Source: Eudoraea chungangensis
GTDB taxonomy: Bacteria > Bacteroidota > Bacteroidia > Flavobacteriales > Flavobacteriaceae
DNA length: 64,000 nucleotides
Direction of reading: 5' to 3'
Assembly: GCF_029360665.1 (NCBI RefSeq)
Contig: NZ_JARDUB010000002.1
Location: 310,001-374,000, forward strand
The position numbers were made by a program, and so were the translations under genes. This document shows positions 56,441 through 64,000 of the stretch, in pieces. Below the pieces are notes generated by a model. It did no database searches. It worked only from the letters and a program-made list of their open reading frames with translations, and was not told the DNA's origin. The stretch's first letter is position 1; each line of letters starts with the position of its first letter.

Positions 56441-57127
56441 ATGAGGGCGTTCATTGTTGTAATTATGTTATTTCTATCGGGAGTATTAGCTGCCCAAACC
56501 TACGAAGTGGGAGTATTTGGCGGAGGTACTAATAATATAGGTGATGTAGGACGGACCAATTATATTGCCCCTTCCGGTCTGGCAATTGGTGGACTTTTTA
56601 AATGGAACAAGAGTAAGCGCTATGCTTATAGAGGCAGCATTATATACGGTAACTTTACTGCCGATGATACTAAATCGTCTATGTCCTCCAGACAACAAAG
56701 GGCTTATAGCATGGATAACTCTGTTTTGGAGTTTTCCGCTGGCCTGGAGTTTAACTTTCTGGATTATAACCTGCACAAGCTCGGACCAGCGTTTACCCCT
56801 TACCTTTATACGGGCCTGACGTATTTTCGATACGAGTATAAATATTTTGATGCCGGACAAATTCAGGATATTGATCAAAAAGATGGTACTTTTGCAATTC
56901 CTATGACAGTAGGATTAAAAGCAAGGTTAAATCAATTTTTGATTATAGGTGCTGAGATTGGAGCTCGCCTTACGTTTACGGATAATTTAGATGCAAGTAA
57001 TCCGGAGGGTTCCAATTTTGAACAGTTTGCCTTTGGGAATATTTTCAGTGATGATTGGTATGTATTCTCAGGAATTACCGTAACTTATACCTTTGGAAGA
57101 AAACCTTGTTCCGATTGTTTTGAGTAA
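56441..57127 (+). CDS. DUF6089-family outer-membrane-like protein
   Basis: A 228-residue exported protein with a signal peptide (cleavage after VLAAQ). It has strand-rich text with aromatic ends: YEVGVFGGGTNNIGDVG, GLTYFRYEYKYFD, NQFLIIGAEIGARLTFTDNL and YVFSGITVTYTFGRKPC. Bacteroidota DUF6089 genes sit directly upstream of uppS and bamA, as here (8-base gap to uppS). This placement suggests an outer-membrane assembly role. The ATG at 56441 is preferred over the upstream TTG at 56432. Confidence 0.82.
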   Translation: MRAFIVVIMLFLSGVLAAQTYEVGVFGGGTNNIGDVGRTNYIAPSGLAIGGLFKWNKSKRYAYRGSIIYGNFTADDTKSSMSSRQQRAYSMDNSVLEFSAGLEFNFLDYNLHKLGPAFTPYLYTGLTYFRYEYKYFDAGQIQDIDQKDGTFAIPMTVGLKARLNQFLIIGAEIGARLTFTDNLDASNPEGSNFEQFAFGNIFSDDWYVFSGITVTYTFGRKPCSDCFE

Positions 57128-57135
57128 TACTTAGT

Positions 57136-57876
57136 ATGAATTCCAAGAATGAATTAATTGAAGAACGTCTCCCTAAACACTTAGCCATCATAATGGATGG
57201 GAATGGAAGATGGGCCAAGGAAAAAGGAAAGTTACGTGTTTTTGGCCATGAACACGGGGTTAAAACCGTACGCCTAATCACCGAAAAATGCGCAGAAATA
57301 GGTATCAAATACCTCACCCTATATGCATTTTCCACAGAAAACTGGAAACGGCCTAAAATAGAGGTGGAAACCTTAATGCGACTGCTAGTTTCTTCTTTAA
57401 AAAGAGAACTACCCCTCCTGCATAAGAATGATATTAAACTAAATGCTATTGGCAATATTGAATCCTTGCCAGCAAGGGCACTCAAAGAATTAAACGAGGT
57501 TATTGCAAAAACCGCCGAAAATAAAACAATGACCTTAACTCTAGCCCTGAGCTATGGCGCTAGAGAAGAAATAAAAAATGCCGTTCAATGTATAAGTGCC
57601 AAAGTTAAAAATAATATAATTTCTCTCGAAAGTATTGATGAAACCATTATAAATAACCATCTTTACACGCGAAATTTACCAGACGTAGACTTGCTGATCC
57701 GAACTAGTGGAGAACATAGGATTAGCAATTTTTTGCTTTGGCAAATTGCGTATGCCGAATTATATTTTATTGACGTATTTTGGCCCGATTTTAGCGAGCA
57801 ACATTTGCTAGAAGCTATAAAGAATTACCAGCACAGAGAACGAAGATTTGGAAAAACTAGCGAACAACTCAACTAG
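57136..57876 (+). CDS. uppS: Isoprenyl transferase (undecaprenyl diphosphate synthase)
   Basis: A 246-residue cis-prenyltransferase making the C55 lipid carrier for peptidoglycan and other wall polymers. Catalytic Asp is in IIMDGNGRWAKEKG; further motifs are GHEHGVKTVR, YAFSTENWKRP and LLIRTSGEHRISNFLLWQ with YAELYF. It is 8 bases after the DUF6089 gene and 4 bases before bamA, so the three probably form one operon. Confidence 0.96.
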   Translation: MNSKNELIEERLPKHLAIIMDGNGRWAKEKGKLRVFGHEHGVKTVRLITEKCAEIGIKYLTLYAFSTENWKRPKIEVETLMRLLVSSLKRELPLLHKNDIKLNAIGNIESLPARALKELNEVIAKTAENKTMTLTLALSYGAREEIKNAVQCISAKVKNNIISLESIDETIINNHLYTRNLPDVDLLIRTSGEHRISNFLLWQIAYAELYFIDVFWPDFSEQHLLEAIKNYQHRERRFGKTSEQLN

Positions 57877-57880
57877 CGGT

Positions 57881-60487
57881 ATGAAGAAGTTCATATCACT
57901 TGAACTTCTGATATTAATCTTAGCCATATTTTTTACCACCTTTACATCTGCTCAAGATCCTTCTGGAAGAGGGGGCAAAAAGTATATTCTAGGTGGTATA
58001 GAAGTTATTGGTCTTCAAAGTTATAACGAGCAAACAGTTAAAACATTTACAGGCCTACGGGACGGACAACCTATTACGGTGCCGGGGGATCAGATAAGTG
58101 CAGTTATTAAAAAGTTATGGGATCTGGAACTTTTCAGCGATATAGAATTTTATATAGACCGAATTGAAGACGAAACCATATACCTGCAACTCGAAATTGT
58201 AGAAAGACCTACACTCTCAAAAGTAACTATCTACGGTATTAAAAAGAAGAAAGTAGATGAAATTATCAAGGAGACAGACCTTAAAAAAGGAAAAAAAATA
58301 ACAGAGAGTTTTATTGCCAATACCAAGAATTATATTGAAAACAAGTATAAGAAGCTGGGTTATTTCAATGCAAATGTCAATATAGCCACCGCCGTGGATA
58401 CCTCGGATACGAATGCGGAGAGTATGGTAGTGAATATAAAAACAGGAAATAAGGTTAAGATTGGTAAGATAGATATTGAAGGAAATAAGATGATTTCCGA
58501 TAAAAAACTTAAGAAATCTCTTAAAAACACCAAACAGAAACTCTTTGGTAGGGTTTGGAAAAAATCAAAATATATCGAAGAGGATTACAAGGAAGATCTT
58601 ACTTCTTTGGTAGATGCCTATGCAGAAAAAGGATATCGAGATGCCAGAATACTATCGGATTCTGTTATTGTAGTAGGAGAAAATACTATAGATATTAAAC
58701 TAAATGTAGAAGAAGGCAACAAATATTATTTCGGGGAAATCGATTTTGTCGGTAACTCGGTTTATACAGATGCCCAATTGGGTCAGGTTCTTGGAATTAA
58801 AAAAGGGGATACCTACAACGGAGTATTGCTTCGTGAGCGAATTGCGGACGAAACCAAGCCCGATGGAGAAGATATAACTAATTTGTATCAGAACAATGGC
58901 TATTTGTTCTCCCAGATTAATCCTGTGGAAGTTTCTGCTCAAAATGATACTATTAATTTTGAGATAAGAATAATTGAAGGGAAAGAAACTTTTCTAGACC
59001 ATGTTATCGTGGTAGGAAATGACAAGACTAACGATCATGTAATTTATAGGGAACTTAGAACCCGACCTGGACAAAAATACAGTAAGGATAATATTGTAAG
59101 AAGTGTTAGAGAACTGGGACAACTTGGATTTTTTGATGCGGAACAAATAAAGCCAGATATTGTAAATCCCGATCCAAATGCAGGAACTGTAGACTTAAAA
59201 TATAGTCTGGTTGAATCGGGGGCTAGTCAGATTGAACTCCAAGGGGGTTATGGTGGGGGTGGATTTATAGGAACCTTAGGTCTTTCGTTTAATAATTTTT
59301 CTATTAAGAATATATTTAATGGAGAAGCTTATAATCCCGTTCCAATGGGAGATGGGCAAACTTTTGGTCTGCGTTTGCAGGCAAGTAGAACTTTTAGAGT
59401 TTACAGTCTTAACTTTTCGGAACCTTGGTTAGGAGGTAAAAAGCCAGTTCGATTTAATTTTTCAGTATCTAGAACCCAGCAATTTTTGGCATCCTTTAGT
59501 AATTCAGGAAGGGTTGAGGTAAATAAAGATCAGCAGTTCTCTATTACGGGGGCATCTGTTGGAATAGCGAAAAGATTGCAGTGGCCTGATGATTTCTTCA
59601 CGATTTCACATTCTTTGGGCTATCAACTATACGATTTTCAGAATTACAATGCTGGACTTTTTAATTTTGGTAACGGACGATCTAATTCTCTTGCCTATAC
59701 GGTAGGTTTGTCTAGAAGTTCCGCAGGACCTGGAAGAATTTTTCCAATGACGGGTTCAGTATTTGAGATTTCTGCCAAAATGACTCCTCCGTATTCCTTA
59801 TTTAATGATAAAGATTATGCCGCTTTAAAGGATAGAAGTGATGAACTAAATCTTATAGCCCAAGAAAGACCGCTAACACCCGCAGAAATTCAAGAACAAG
59901 AGGCCATAGAACAAGAAAGATTTAGATGGTTAGAATACTTTAAGGTGAAATTTAAAGGAGATTGGTTTACGCGAATTGTCGGAAAACTGGTCTTACGAAC
60001 CAATGTAGAATTTGGTTTCTTGGGGAATTATAACAGCGATGTTGGGAAAGTTCCTTTTGAGAGATTCTTCCTAGGTGGTGACGGACTCGGAGGTAACTTT
60101 ACCCTAGATGGTCGTGAGACAATTCAATTAAGGGGTTATGAAAACAACTCTTTAACACCTATAGACCCAGTTACTGGTCAACAAGAAGGAGGTATAGTGT
60201 TTAATAAATACTCTCTAGAATTGCGATACCCGATCACCCTAAAACCCTCGGCTTCTATTTATGCACTGTCATTTTTAGAGGCTGGTAATGCTTTCAACAA
60301 TTTTCAGGAATATAATCCGTTTCTACTAAAACGATCGGCCGGAGTGGGGGTGCGTATTTTTATGCCGGCCTTTGGTCTATTAGGAATAGACTTTGGTTAT
60401 GGATTTGATGAGGATCTCAGACCTCAGTCCGCAGGAACAGGACCAAGTGGGTGGCAAACTCACTTTATTATAGGTCAACAATTCTAA
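57881..60487 (+). CDS. bamA: Outer membrane assembly protein BamA
   Basis: An 868-residue protein with a signal peptide (cleavage after TFTSAQ), five POTRA domains (about 40-440, e.g. GGIEVIGLQSYNEQTV and KIGKIDIEGNKM) and a C-terminal 16-strand barrel ending in aromatic IIGQQF, the form recognised by the BAM machinery. It inserts beta-barrel proteins into the outer membrane. The ATG at 57881 is chosen because it begins the signal peptide; 11 earlier in-frame codons overlap uppS. Residues about 660-690 form an acidic insertion before the barrel strands. Next genes are two Skp/OmpH chaperones. Confidence 0.96.
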   Translation: MKKFISLELLILILAIFFTTFTSAQDPSGRGGKKYILGGIEVIGLQSYNEQTVKTFTGLRDGQPITVPGDQISAVIKKLWDLELFSDIEFYIDRIEDETIYLQLEIVERPTLSKVTIYGIKKKKVDEIIKETDLKKGKKITESFIANTKNYIENKYKKLGYFNANVNIATAVDTSDTNAESMVVNIKTGNKVKIGKIDIEGNKMISDKKLKKSLKNTKQKLFGRVWKKSKYIEEDYKEDLTSLVDAYAEKGYRDARILSDSVIVVGENTIDIKLNVEEGNKYYFGEIDFVGNSVYTDAQLGQVLGIKKGDTYNGVLLRERIADETKPDGEDITNLYQNNGYLFSQINPVEVSAQNDTINFEIRIIEGKETFLDHVIVVGNDKTNDHVIYRELRTRPGQKYSKDNIVRSVRELGQLGFFDAEQIKPDIVNPDPNAGTVDLKYSLVESGASQIELQGGYGGGGFIGTLGLSFNNFSIKNIFNGEAYNPVPMGDGQTFGLRLQASRTFRVYSLNFSEPWLGGKKPVRFNFSVSRTQQFLASFSNSGRVEVNKDQQFSITGASVGIAKRLQWPDDFFTISHSLGYQLYDFQNYNAGLFNFGNGRSNSLAYTVGLSRSSAGPGRIFPMTGSVFEISAKMTPPYSLFNDKDYAALKDRSDELNLIAQERPLTPAEIQEQEAIEQERFRWLEYFKVKFKGDWFTRIVGKLVLRTNVEFGFLGNYNSDVGKVPFERFFLGGDGLGGNFTLDGRETIQLRGYENNSLTPIDPVTGQQEGGIVFNKYSLELRYPITLKPSASIYALSFLEAGNAFNNFQEYNPFLLKRSAGVGVRIFMPAFGLLGIDFGYGFDEDLRPQSAGTGPSGWQTHFIIGQQF

Positions 60488-60543
60488 CCAATGCACATTT
60501 CTAATATTAACAAAAGGTAATCCACTCATTTTAAAATAATTAG

Positions 60544-60551
60544 TAATTTTG
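60544..60551 (+). promoter_or_regulatory. Candidate -7 box for the skp/ompH pair
   Basis: TAATTTTG fits the Bacteroidota TAnnTTTG consensus and ends 35 bases before the ATG of the first OmpH gene. No clear TTTG -33 partner is present, so this is tentative. It would allow the OmpH genes to be expressed apart from bamA. Confidence 0.3.
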
Positions 60552-60586
60552 GCACGATATTTTCTATGTACTAAAACAGATTAGAA

Positions 60587-61411
60587 ATGAAGACAAAAGT
60601 TCTTTTATTTATAGGGTGTGTTTTCCTTTCATCTTATGTGTTTTCACAAAGAGGGGTAAGAATAGCATATGTAGACATGGAGTATATCCTTGAAAATGTG
60701 GAGGAGTACCGAGATGCAACAGCTCAATTGGCAGAGAGAGTACAGAGGTGGAAAGTAGAAATTGAGCAAAAGCAGAGTGAAGTTGAACAGATGAAGAACG
60801 ACCTGATGGCCGAGAAAGTTCTACTTACAGATGAATTAATTTCGGAGAGAGAAGAGGAAATTCAGATTCTGGAAACGGAAATGATTGAGTACCAACAAAA
60901 CAGATTTGGACCTAAGGGAGATTTAGTATTGCAAAAGCAAAGGCTAATTCAGCCTATACAAGACCAGGTTTTTAATGAGGTACAAACTATTGGGGCGAAT
61001 AAAAAATACGATTTTATTTTTGATAAATCGGCGGATGTTGTAATGTTGTACTCCCAAAAAAGGCATGATATCAGTGAATTAGTTCTTAGAGGCATATCTA
61101 GAACAAGGAAAGTAAGCAAGCCAAAAGGGAAGCCTAAGCAAAAAAGTCAGCTCGAAAACTTTGAAAGCGAAGAGGAAGAAGTAGTTAGTGATGCGCTTTT
61201 GGAAAGACAGGCAAGGGCGAAAGAAGCAGAAGAAACAAGGGCAAAGACCGCAGAAGAAAGGCGGGAGGAACAATTAAAACTCAGAGAAGAACGTAAAAAG
61301 GCTTACGAAGAAAGAAGAAATAAATTGTTACAGGAAAGAGAAGCCAAGAGAAAAGAAAAAGAATTAGAAAGAAAACAGGCAACGGAAAAGAAGGAAAATT
61401 CAGAAAACTAA
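60587..61411 (+). CDS. OmpH/Skp-like chaperone with long charged tail
   Basis: A 274-residue exported protein (signal peptide ending near VFSQ). Residues about 22-170 match OmpH/Skp: AYVDMEYILENVEEY, a long coiled coil (EIEQKQSEVEQMKND...), and the DFIFDKSADVVMLYS strand. Residues about 175-274 form an unusual Lys/Glu/Arg-rich tail (RRNKLLQEREAKRKEKE), predicted to be one long charged helix absent from standard Skp. It should hold unfolded outer-membrane proteins in the periplasm for BamA. The second copy follows after 45 bases. Confidence 0.9.
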   Translation: MKTKVLLFIGCVFLSSYVFSQRGVRIAYVDMEYILENVEEYRDATAQLAERVQRWKVEIEQKQSEVEQMKNDLMAEKVLLTDELISEREEEIQILETEMIEYQQNRFGPKGDLVLQKQRLIQPIQDQVFNEVQTIGANKKYDFIFDKSADVVMLYSQKRHDISELVLRGISRTRKVSKPKGKPKQKSQLENFESEEEEVVSDALLERQARAKEAEETRAKTAEERREEQLKLREERKKAYEERRNKLLQEREAKRKEKELERKQATEKKENSEN

Positions 61412-61456
61412 AACTCAATTAAATATATTAACACTCAAATAGTAAATTAGAAGATT

Positions 61457-61966
61457 ATGAAACAGTTTAAGAAGGTAGGGGTAGTCGTAGTATTGTTTTT
61501 AGCAGTTACTAGCTTTGTAAATGCTCAAAGCAAGGTTGCGCATATTAATGTTACGGAATTATTAGGGCAAATGCCAGAAATGATTGCGGCCCAGGCAGAA
61601 CTTAAGAAACTGCAAGAAACCTATAGAGCAGATATTGAAAGCTCTATGACTGAGCTAAAGAATAAATATACGCAGTATTCTAATGAAGCAGCAACAAAGT
61701 CTGAAGAGGAAAACCAAAAGAGAGCCCAGGAATTACAGGGTTTTGAAAAGAATATTGGAGAAGCTCAACAGGCTGCTCAGCAGGAATTGCAGAAAAAGCA
61801 GGCCGAATTGTTTGAGCCTATATCTCTAAAAGCTAAGGCTGCTATTGAAAAAGTAGCTGCTGCCCAAGGATATGATTATGTAATTGATGCTACACAGGGT
61901 GGAGGATTAATCGTGGCCACAGGTAGAGATCTATTGGCTGAAGTAAAACAAGAATTAGGTTTTTAA
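61457..61966 (+). CDS. OmpH/Skp-family periplasmic chaperone
   Basis: A 169-residue exported protein with a signal peptide (cleavage after VNAQ). It has the usual Skp build: HINVTELLGQMPEM, coiled coil (RADIESSMTELKNKY to AQQAAQQELQKKQAEL) and the DYVIDATQGGGLIVA beta strand. It lacks the charged tail of its neighbour. The pair of tandem Skp genes after bamA is standard for Bacteroidota. A terminator follows after 31 bases. Confidence 0.94.
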   Translation: MKQFKKVGVVVVLFLAVTSFVNAQSKVAHINVTELLGQMPEMIAAQAELKKLQETYRADIESSMTELKNKYTQYSNEAATKSEEENQKRAQELQGFEKNIGEAQQAAQQELQKKQAELFEPISLKAKAAIEKVAAAQGYDYVIDATQGGGLIVATGRDLLAEVKQELGF

Positions 61967-61997
61967 ATCTAAAATGTATTCTAGAGATTAATAAAAG

Positions 61998-62022
61998 AGA
62001 CCGTTTTTTAACGGTCTTTTTT
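61998..62022 (+). terminator. Terminator after the second ompH gene
   Basis: A 7-bp perfect stem (61998-62004 with 62011-62017, AGACCGT/ACGGTCT), 6-base loop TTTTTA, and a T-run. It closes the uppS-bamA-ompH-ompH block and leaves murI with its own promoter. Confidence 0.85.
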
Positions 62023-62106
62023 ATTGGTCTTAAGTCTCGTAAATGTTAACTTAGACTTAGTAGATATCAATGGTAAATAAGAATGCTTTAACCCTAGAAG
62101 ATAATA

Positions 62107-62895
62107 ATGAATAATGGTCCTATAGGTATATTTGATTCAGGGGTAGGCGGACTTACGGTCTGGAAGGAAGTTCATAATTTACTTCCCCAGGAATCTTATA
62201 TTTATTTGGCGGATAGTAAGAACGCTCCCTATGGAGATAAATCTACCCCAGAGATTATCTCGTTAAGTAAAAAAAATGTAGACTTCCTTATCTCTAAGGG
62301 TTGTAAACTAATTGTGGTGGCCTGCAATACCGCTACAACAAATGCTATTAAGCTGCTTAGGCAGACCTATGAAATACCTTTTATAGGGATAGAACCAGCA
62401 ATTAAACCGGCAGCCTTAAAGACTTCAACCGGAAGTGTTGGTGTCTTAGCGACTAAAGGTACCTTGGCTAGCTCACTCTTTCAGAAAACATCCAAAGACT
62501 ACGGCAAAGAAATTCACATCTTGGAAAAAGAAGGCAAAGGTCTTGTTCCATTAATTGAAGCTGGACTTATCGATAGGAAAGAAACGGAGGAACTTTTAAA
62601 TTCTTATATACAACCAATGCTTAAAGCGAATATCGATAGCTTGGTTTTAGGATGTACCCATTATCCTCTTCTCATTCCACTGTTGCGTAAAATACTTCCT
62701 GAAAATGTAGAAATTATCGATTGCGGAAGAGCCGTTGCAAAACAGACCAAGGCTGTTTTAAAGAATAAAAATCTATTAAGTAAAAATAGTAAAGAGCATT
62801 TTCTAGAGTTTTATACAAATTCCGATAAGGAGGCTTTGGAATATTTTCTAAAAAATTATGGAATCCAAAATTCGGTGTTTACCTCTGTATTTTAG
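62107..62895 (+). CDS. murI: Glutamate racemase
   Basis: A 262-residue cofactor-independent racemase that supplies D-glutamate for peptidoglycan. It has GIFDSGVGGLTVWKE, the first catalytic cysteine in VVACNTATTNA and the second in LVLGCTHYPLL. It is separated from the ompH genes by a terminator and 85 bases. It ends 14 bases before the convergent folA gene. Confidence 0.96.
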   Translation: MNNGPIGIFDSGVGGLTVWKEVHNLLPQESYIYLADSKNAPYGDKSTPEIISLSKKNVDFLISKGCKLIVVACNTATTNAIKLLRQTYEIPFIGIEPAIKPAALKTSTGSVGVLATKGTLASSLFQKTSKDYGKEIHILEKEGKGLVPLIEAGLIDRKETEELLNSYIQPMLKANIDSLVLGCTHYPLLIPLLRKILPENVEIIDCGRAVAKQTKAVLKNKNLLSKNSKEHFLEFYTNSDKEALEYFLKNYGIQNSVFTSVF

Positions 62896-62909
62896 TATAC
62901 AAAAAATTA

Positions 62910-63416
62910 TCATTTGTTATTTCGTACCCGGATATATGTTCTGTAACTAAAATCATATGCGTGTCTATCATCTTTTGGGTGATATTCTTCTTTGATTAAT
63001 TCCCATTGCTTAAGATCTACAGTTGGAAAAAATGTATCTGCCTCAAAAGACTCATGTACTCTGGTGAGTTCTAAAATATCCGCATAAGGCATTGCCAATT
63101 TGTATATTTCTCCTCCACCAATAATAAAGCTTAATTCGTCTTCGCTTACCAGATCAAGTGCATCTTCTAAAGAGTTCACGACTACACACAGAGGTAAGTT
63201 TATTTGGTAATTTGGGTCTCTACTAATAACTATGTGTGTCCTGTTACTTAGGGGCTTGGGAAAGCTTTGAAAAGTTTTACGACCCATAATTATTTTATGC
63301 CCGGAGGTAAATTGTTTAAAACGCCTAAAGTCGTCTGGTAAATGCCATAAAAGGTCATTGTTTTTCCCCAGAGAGTTATTCTCTCCCAATGCCGCAATCA
63401 TACTTATTTTACCCAC
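62910..63416 (-). CDS. folA: Dihydrofolate reductase
   Basis: A 168-residue DHFR reducing dihydrofolate to tetrahydrofolate with NADPH. Typical features are ISMIAALGENNSLGKNNDLLWHLPDDFRRFK, MGRKTFQSFPKPLSNR, and the FIIGGGEIYKLAMP nucleotide-binding strand. Its start overlaps the stop of the upstream 2TM gene by one base, so the two are co-translated. Confidence 0.96.
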   Translation of the reverse strand: MGKISMIAALGENNSLGKNNDLLWHLPDDFRRFKQFTSGHKIIMGRKTFQSFPKPLSNRTHIVISRDPNYQINLPLCVVVNSLEDALDLVSEDELSFIIGGGEIYKLAMPYADILELTRVHESFEADTFFPTVDLKQWELIKEEYHPKDDRHAYDFSYRTYIRVRNNK

Positions 63417-63790
63417 TAGTCCTTTTTTGAATATCTAGATAGAGGAAAGTCTTTGTCGGTTTCCTCTTGTATTTCAGAAATACGTTTTCTCTGTTTTGCT
63501 ACCAATAGCTCTCTTTGCCTGCGTTCCCATTCAGTTCCCATAAAGCGTTTAAAAAAGTATACATCTACTGCGTGTATAATTAGAATAAAGGTCCATATTA
63601 TAACTGCCCATAGATACCAATCGTATTCTTGTCCATAGTTCAATACTTTGTTAATTAGGACAAAGAAAACCGCTCCAATGAGAAAAAAAACAAAGTGCAC
63701 AAAAAGTGCTTTTTTTTGTTTAAGCCTCTTTTGAGCATATTCTAACAATTCATGTTGAGATTTATCTATTTTCACCTCTGATTTACGCAT
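63416..63790 (-). CDS. 2TM domain-containing protein
   Basis: A 124-residue protein with two transmembrane helices (about 27-47 and 57-77) flanked by charged regions: the opening helix EYAQKRLKQKKALFVHFVFF and the trailing KRFMGTEWERRQ are conserved in the 2TM domain. These proteins often occur fused or adjacent to LytTR regulators, but here the gene is tied to folA by a one-base overlap. Function unknown. Confidence 0.82.
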   Translation of the reverse strand: MRKSEVKIDKSQHELLEYAQKRLKQKKALFVHFVFFLIGAVFFVLINKVLNYGQEYDWYLWAVIIWTFILIIHAVDVYFFKRFMGTEWERRQRELLVAKQRKRISEIQEETDKDFPLSRYSKKD

Positions 63791-63855
63791 GGTAACTAGG
63801 CTATATACTATCTTTAATCACAAAGATACATTAAACCTAAAAAATACTTGAGTTA

Positions 63856-64000
63856 ATGATATATAACCCAAAAGTTTCGTTTCCTGTTGCAAAACAAGGA
63901 GTATATGCCAATACTGCGACATTTGGACTGATGAGTGACAGTTTGTTAGAATGGCGCCATGAACATGATTTAGACTATTTAGTGGGAGGAAGTACTTTTA
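63856..64000 (+). CDS. Class V aminotransferase-like protein (3' end cut by window)
   Basis: Only the first 48 codons are in the window, from the ATG at 63856. The text VYANTATFGLMSDSLLEW followed by EHDLDYLVGGST matches the N-terminus of PLP-dependent class V aminotransferases (cysteine desulfurase / isopenicillin epimerase-like). It is divergent from the 2TM gene across 65 bases that should hold both promoters. The catalytic lysine lies beyond the edge. Confidence 0.65.
   Translation, partial: MIYNPKVSFPVAKQGVYANTATFGLMSDSLLEWRHEHDLDYLVGGSTF

Overview
The window looks like a piece of chromosome from a marine member of the Flavobacteriaceae (Bacteroidota). The supporting signs are a low G+C content, short lipoprotein and outer-membrane signal peptides, a FolK–deoxynucleoside kinase fusion, the block uppS–bamA–ompH–ompH–murI, an OmpA/PD40 envelope protein at the left edge, LytTR regulation, TAnnTTTG-type promoter motifs, and no strong Shine-Dalgarno sequences. 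No plasmid, prophage, IS element or CRISPR array is visible.

Layout. 1-7.8 kb: the 3' part of an OmpA-family protein, then an acetate module (small symporter subunit, sodium/solute symporter, acetyl-CoA synthetase), an Nramp-like transporter lacking the metal-binding motif, a SanA-like protein and a deoxyribonucleotidase. 7.9-12.4 kb: an AsmA-like protein, a small outer-membrane protein, folE and deoC. 12.6-26.4 kb: an accessory region of exported hydrolases. It holds a ceramidase-like lipoprotein, a serine beta-lactamase-fold hydrolase, an arylsulfotransferase-like lipoprotein, a tight three-gene operon of planctomycete-type cytochrome c/DUF1549/DUF1553, DUF1501 and DUF2231/LRR proteins, an arylsulfatase and a GH117-like glycosidase. 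26.5-33.7 kb: small conserved-hypothetical genes (two DinB-fold proteins, DUF5996, a duplicated-domain secreted protein, a tiny exported protein), an esterase, a LytTR membrane regulator and a CPBP protease. 33.8-34.2 kb: tRNA-Gly and tRNA-Leu, with an odd copy of the tRNA-Leu 3' end forming a large hairpin.

34.4-64 kb is mostly housekeeping: mutS, a SpoU-type RNA methyltransferase, the folK–dNK fusion, sppA, a queuosine-precursor transporter, an AsmA protein, DUF2797, a GH3-family protein, clpX/clpP/tig, a GDSL lipoprotein, an alpha/beta hydrolase with pdxJ, a CBS protein, nadK, a DUF6089 protein, uppS, bamA, two Skp/OmpH chaperones, murI, folA, a 2TM protein and the first 48 codons of a class V aminotransferase.

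How the genes fit together: acetate uptake feeds acetyl-CoA synthetase. folE, folK and folA supply tetrahydrofolate. deoC, the 5'-nucleotidase and the dNK half of the fusion salvage deoxynucleosides. uppS, bamA, skp and murI build the envelope. The 12.6-26.4 kb block looks like export-based degradation or remodelling of sulfated or esterified compounds, without a SusC/SusD pair in view. The least explained items are the tRNA-end hairpin repeat, the planctomycete-like operon, the Nramp homologue without DPGN, and the duplicated-domain secreted protein.
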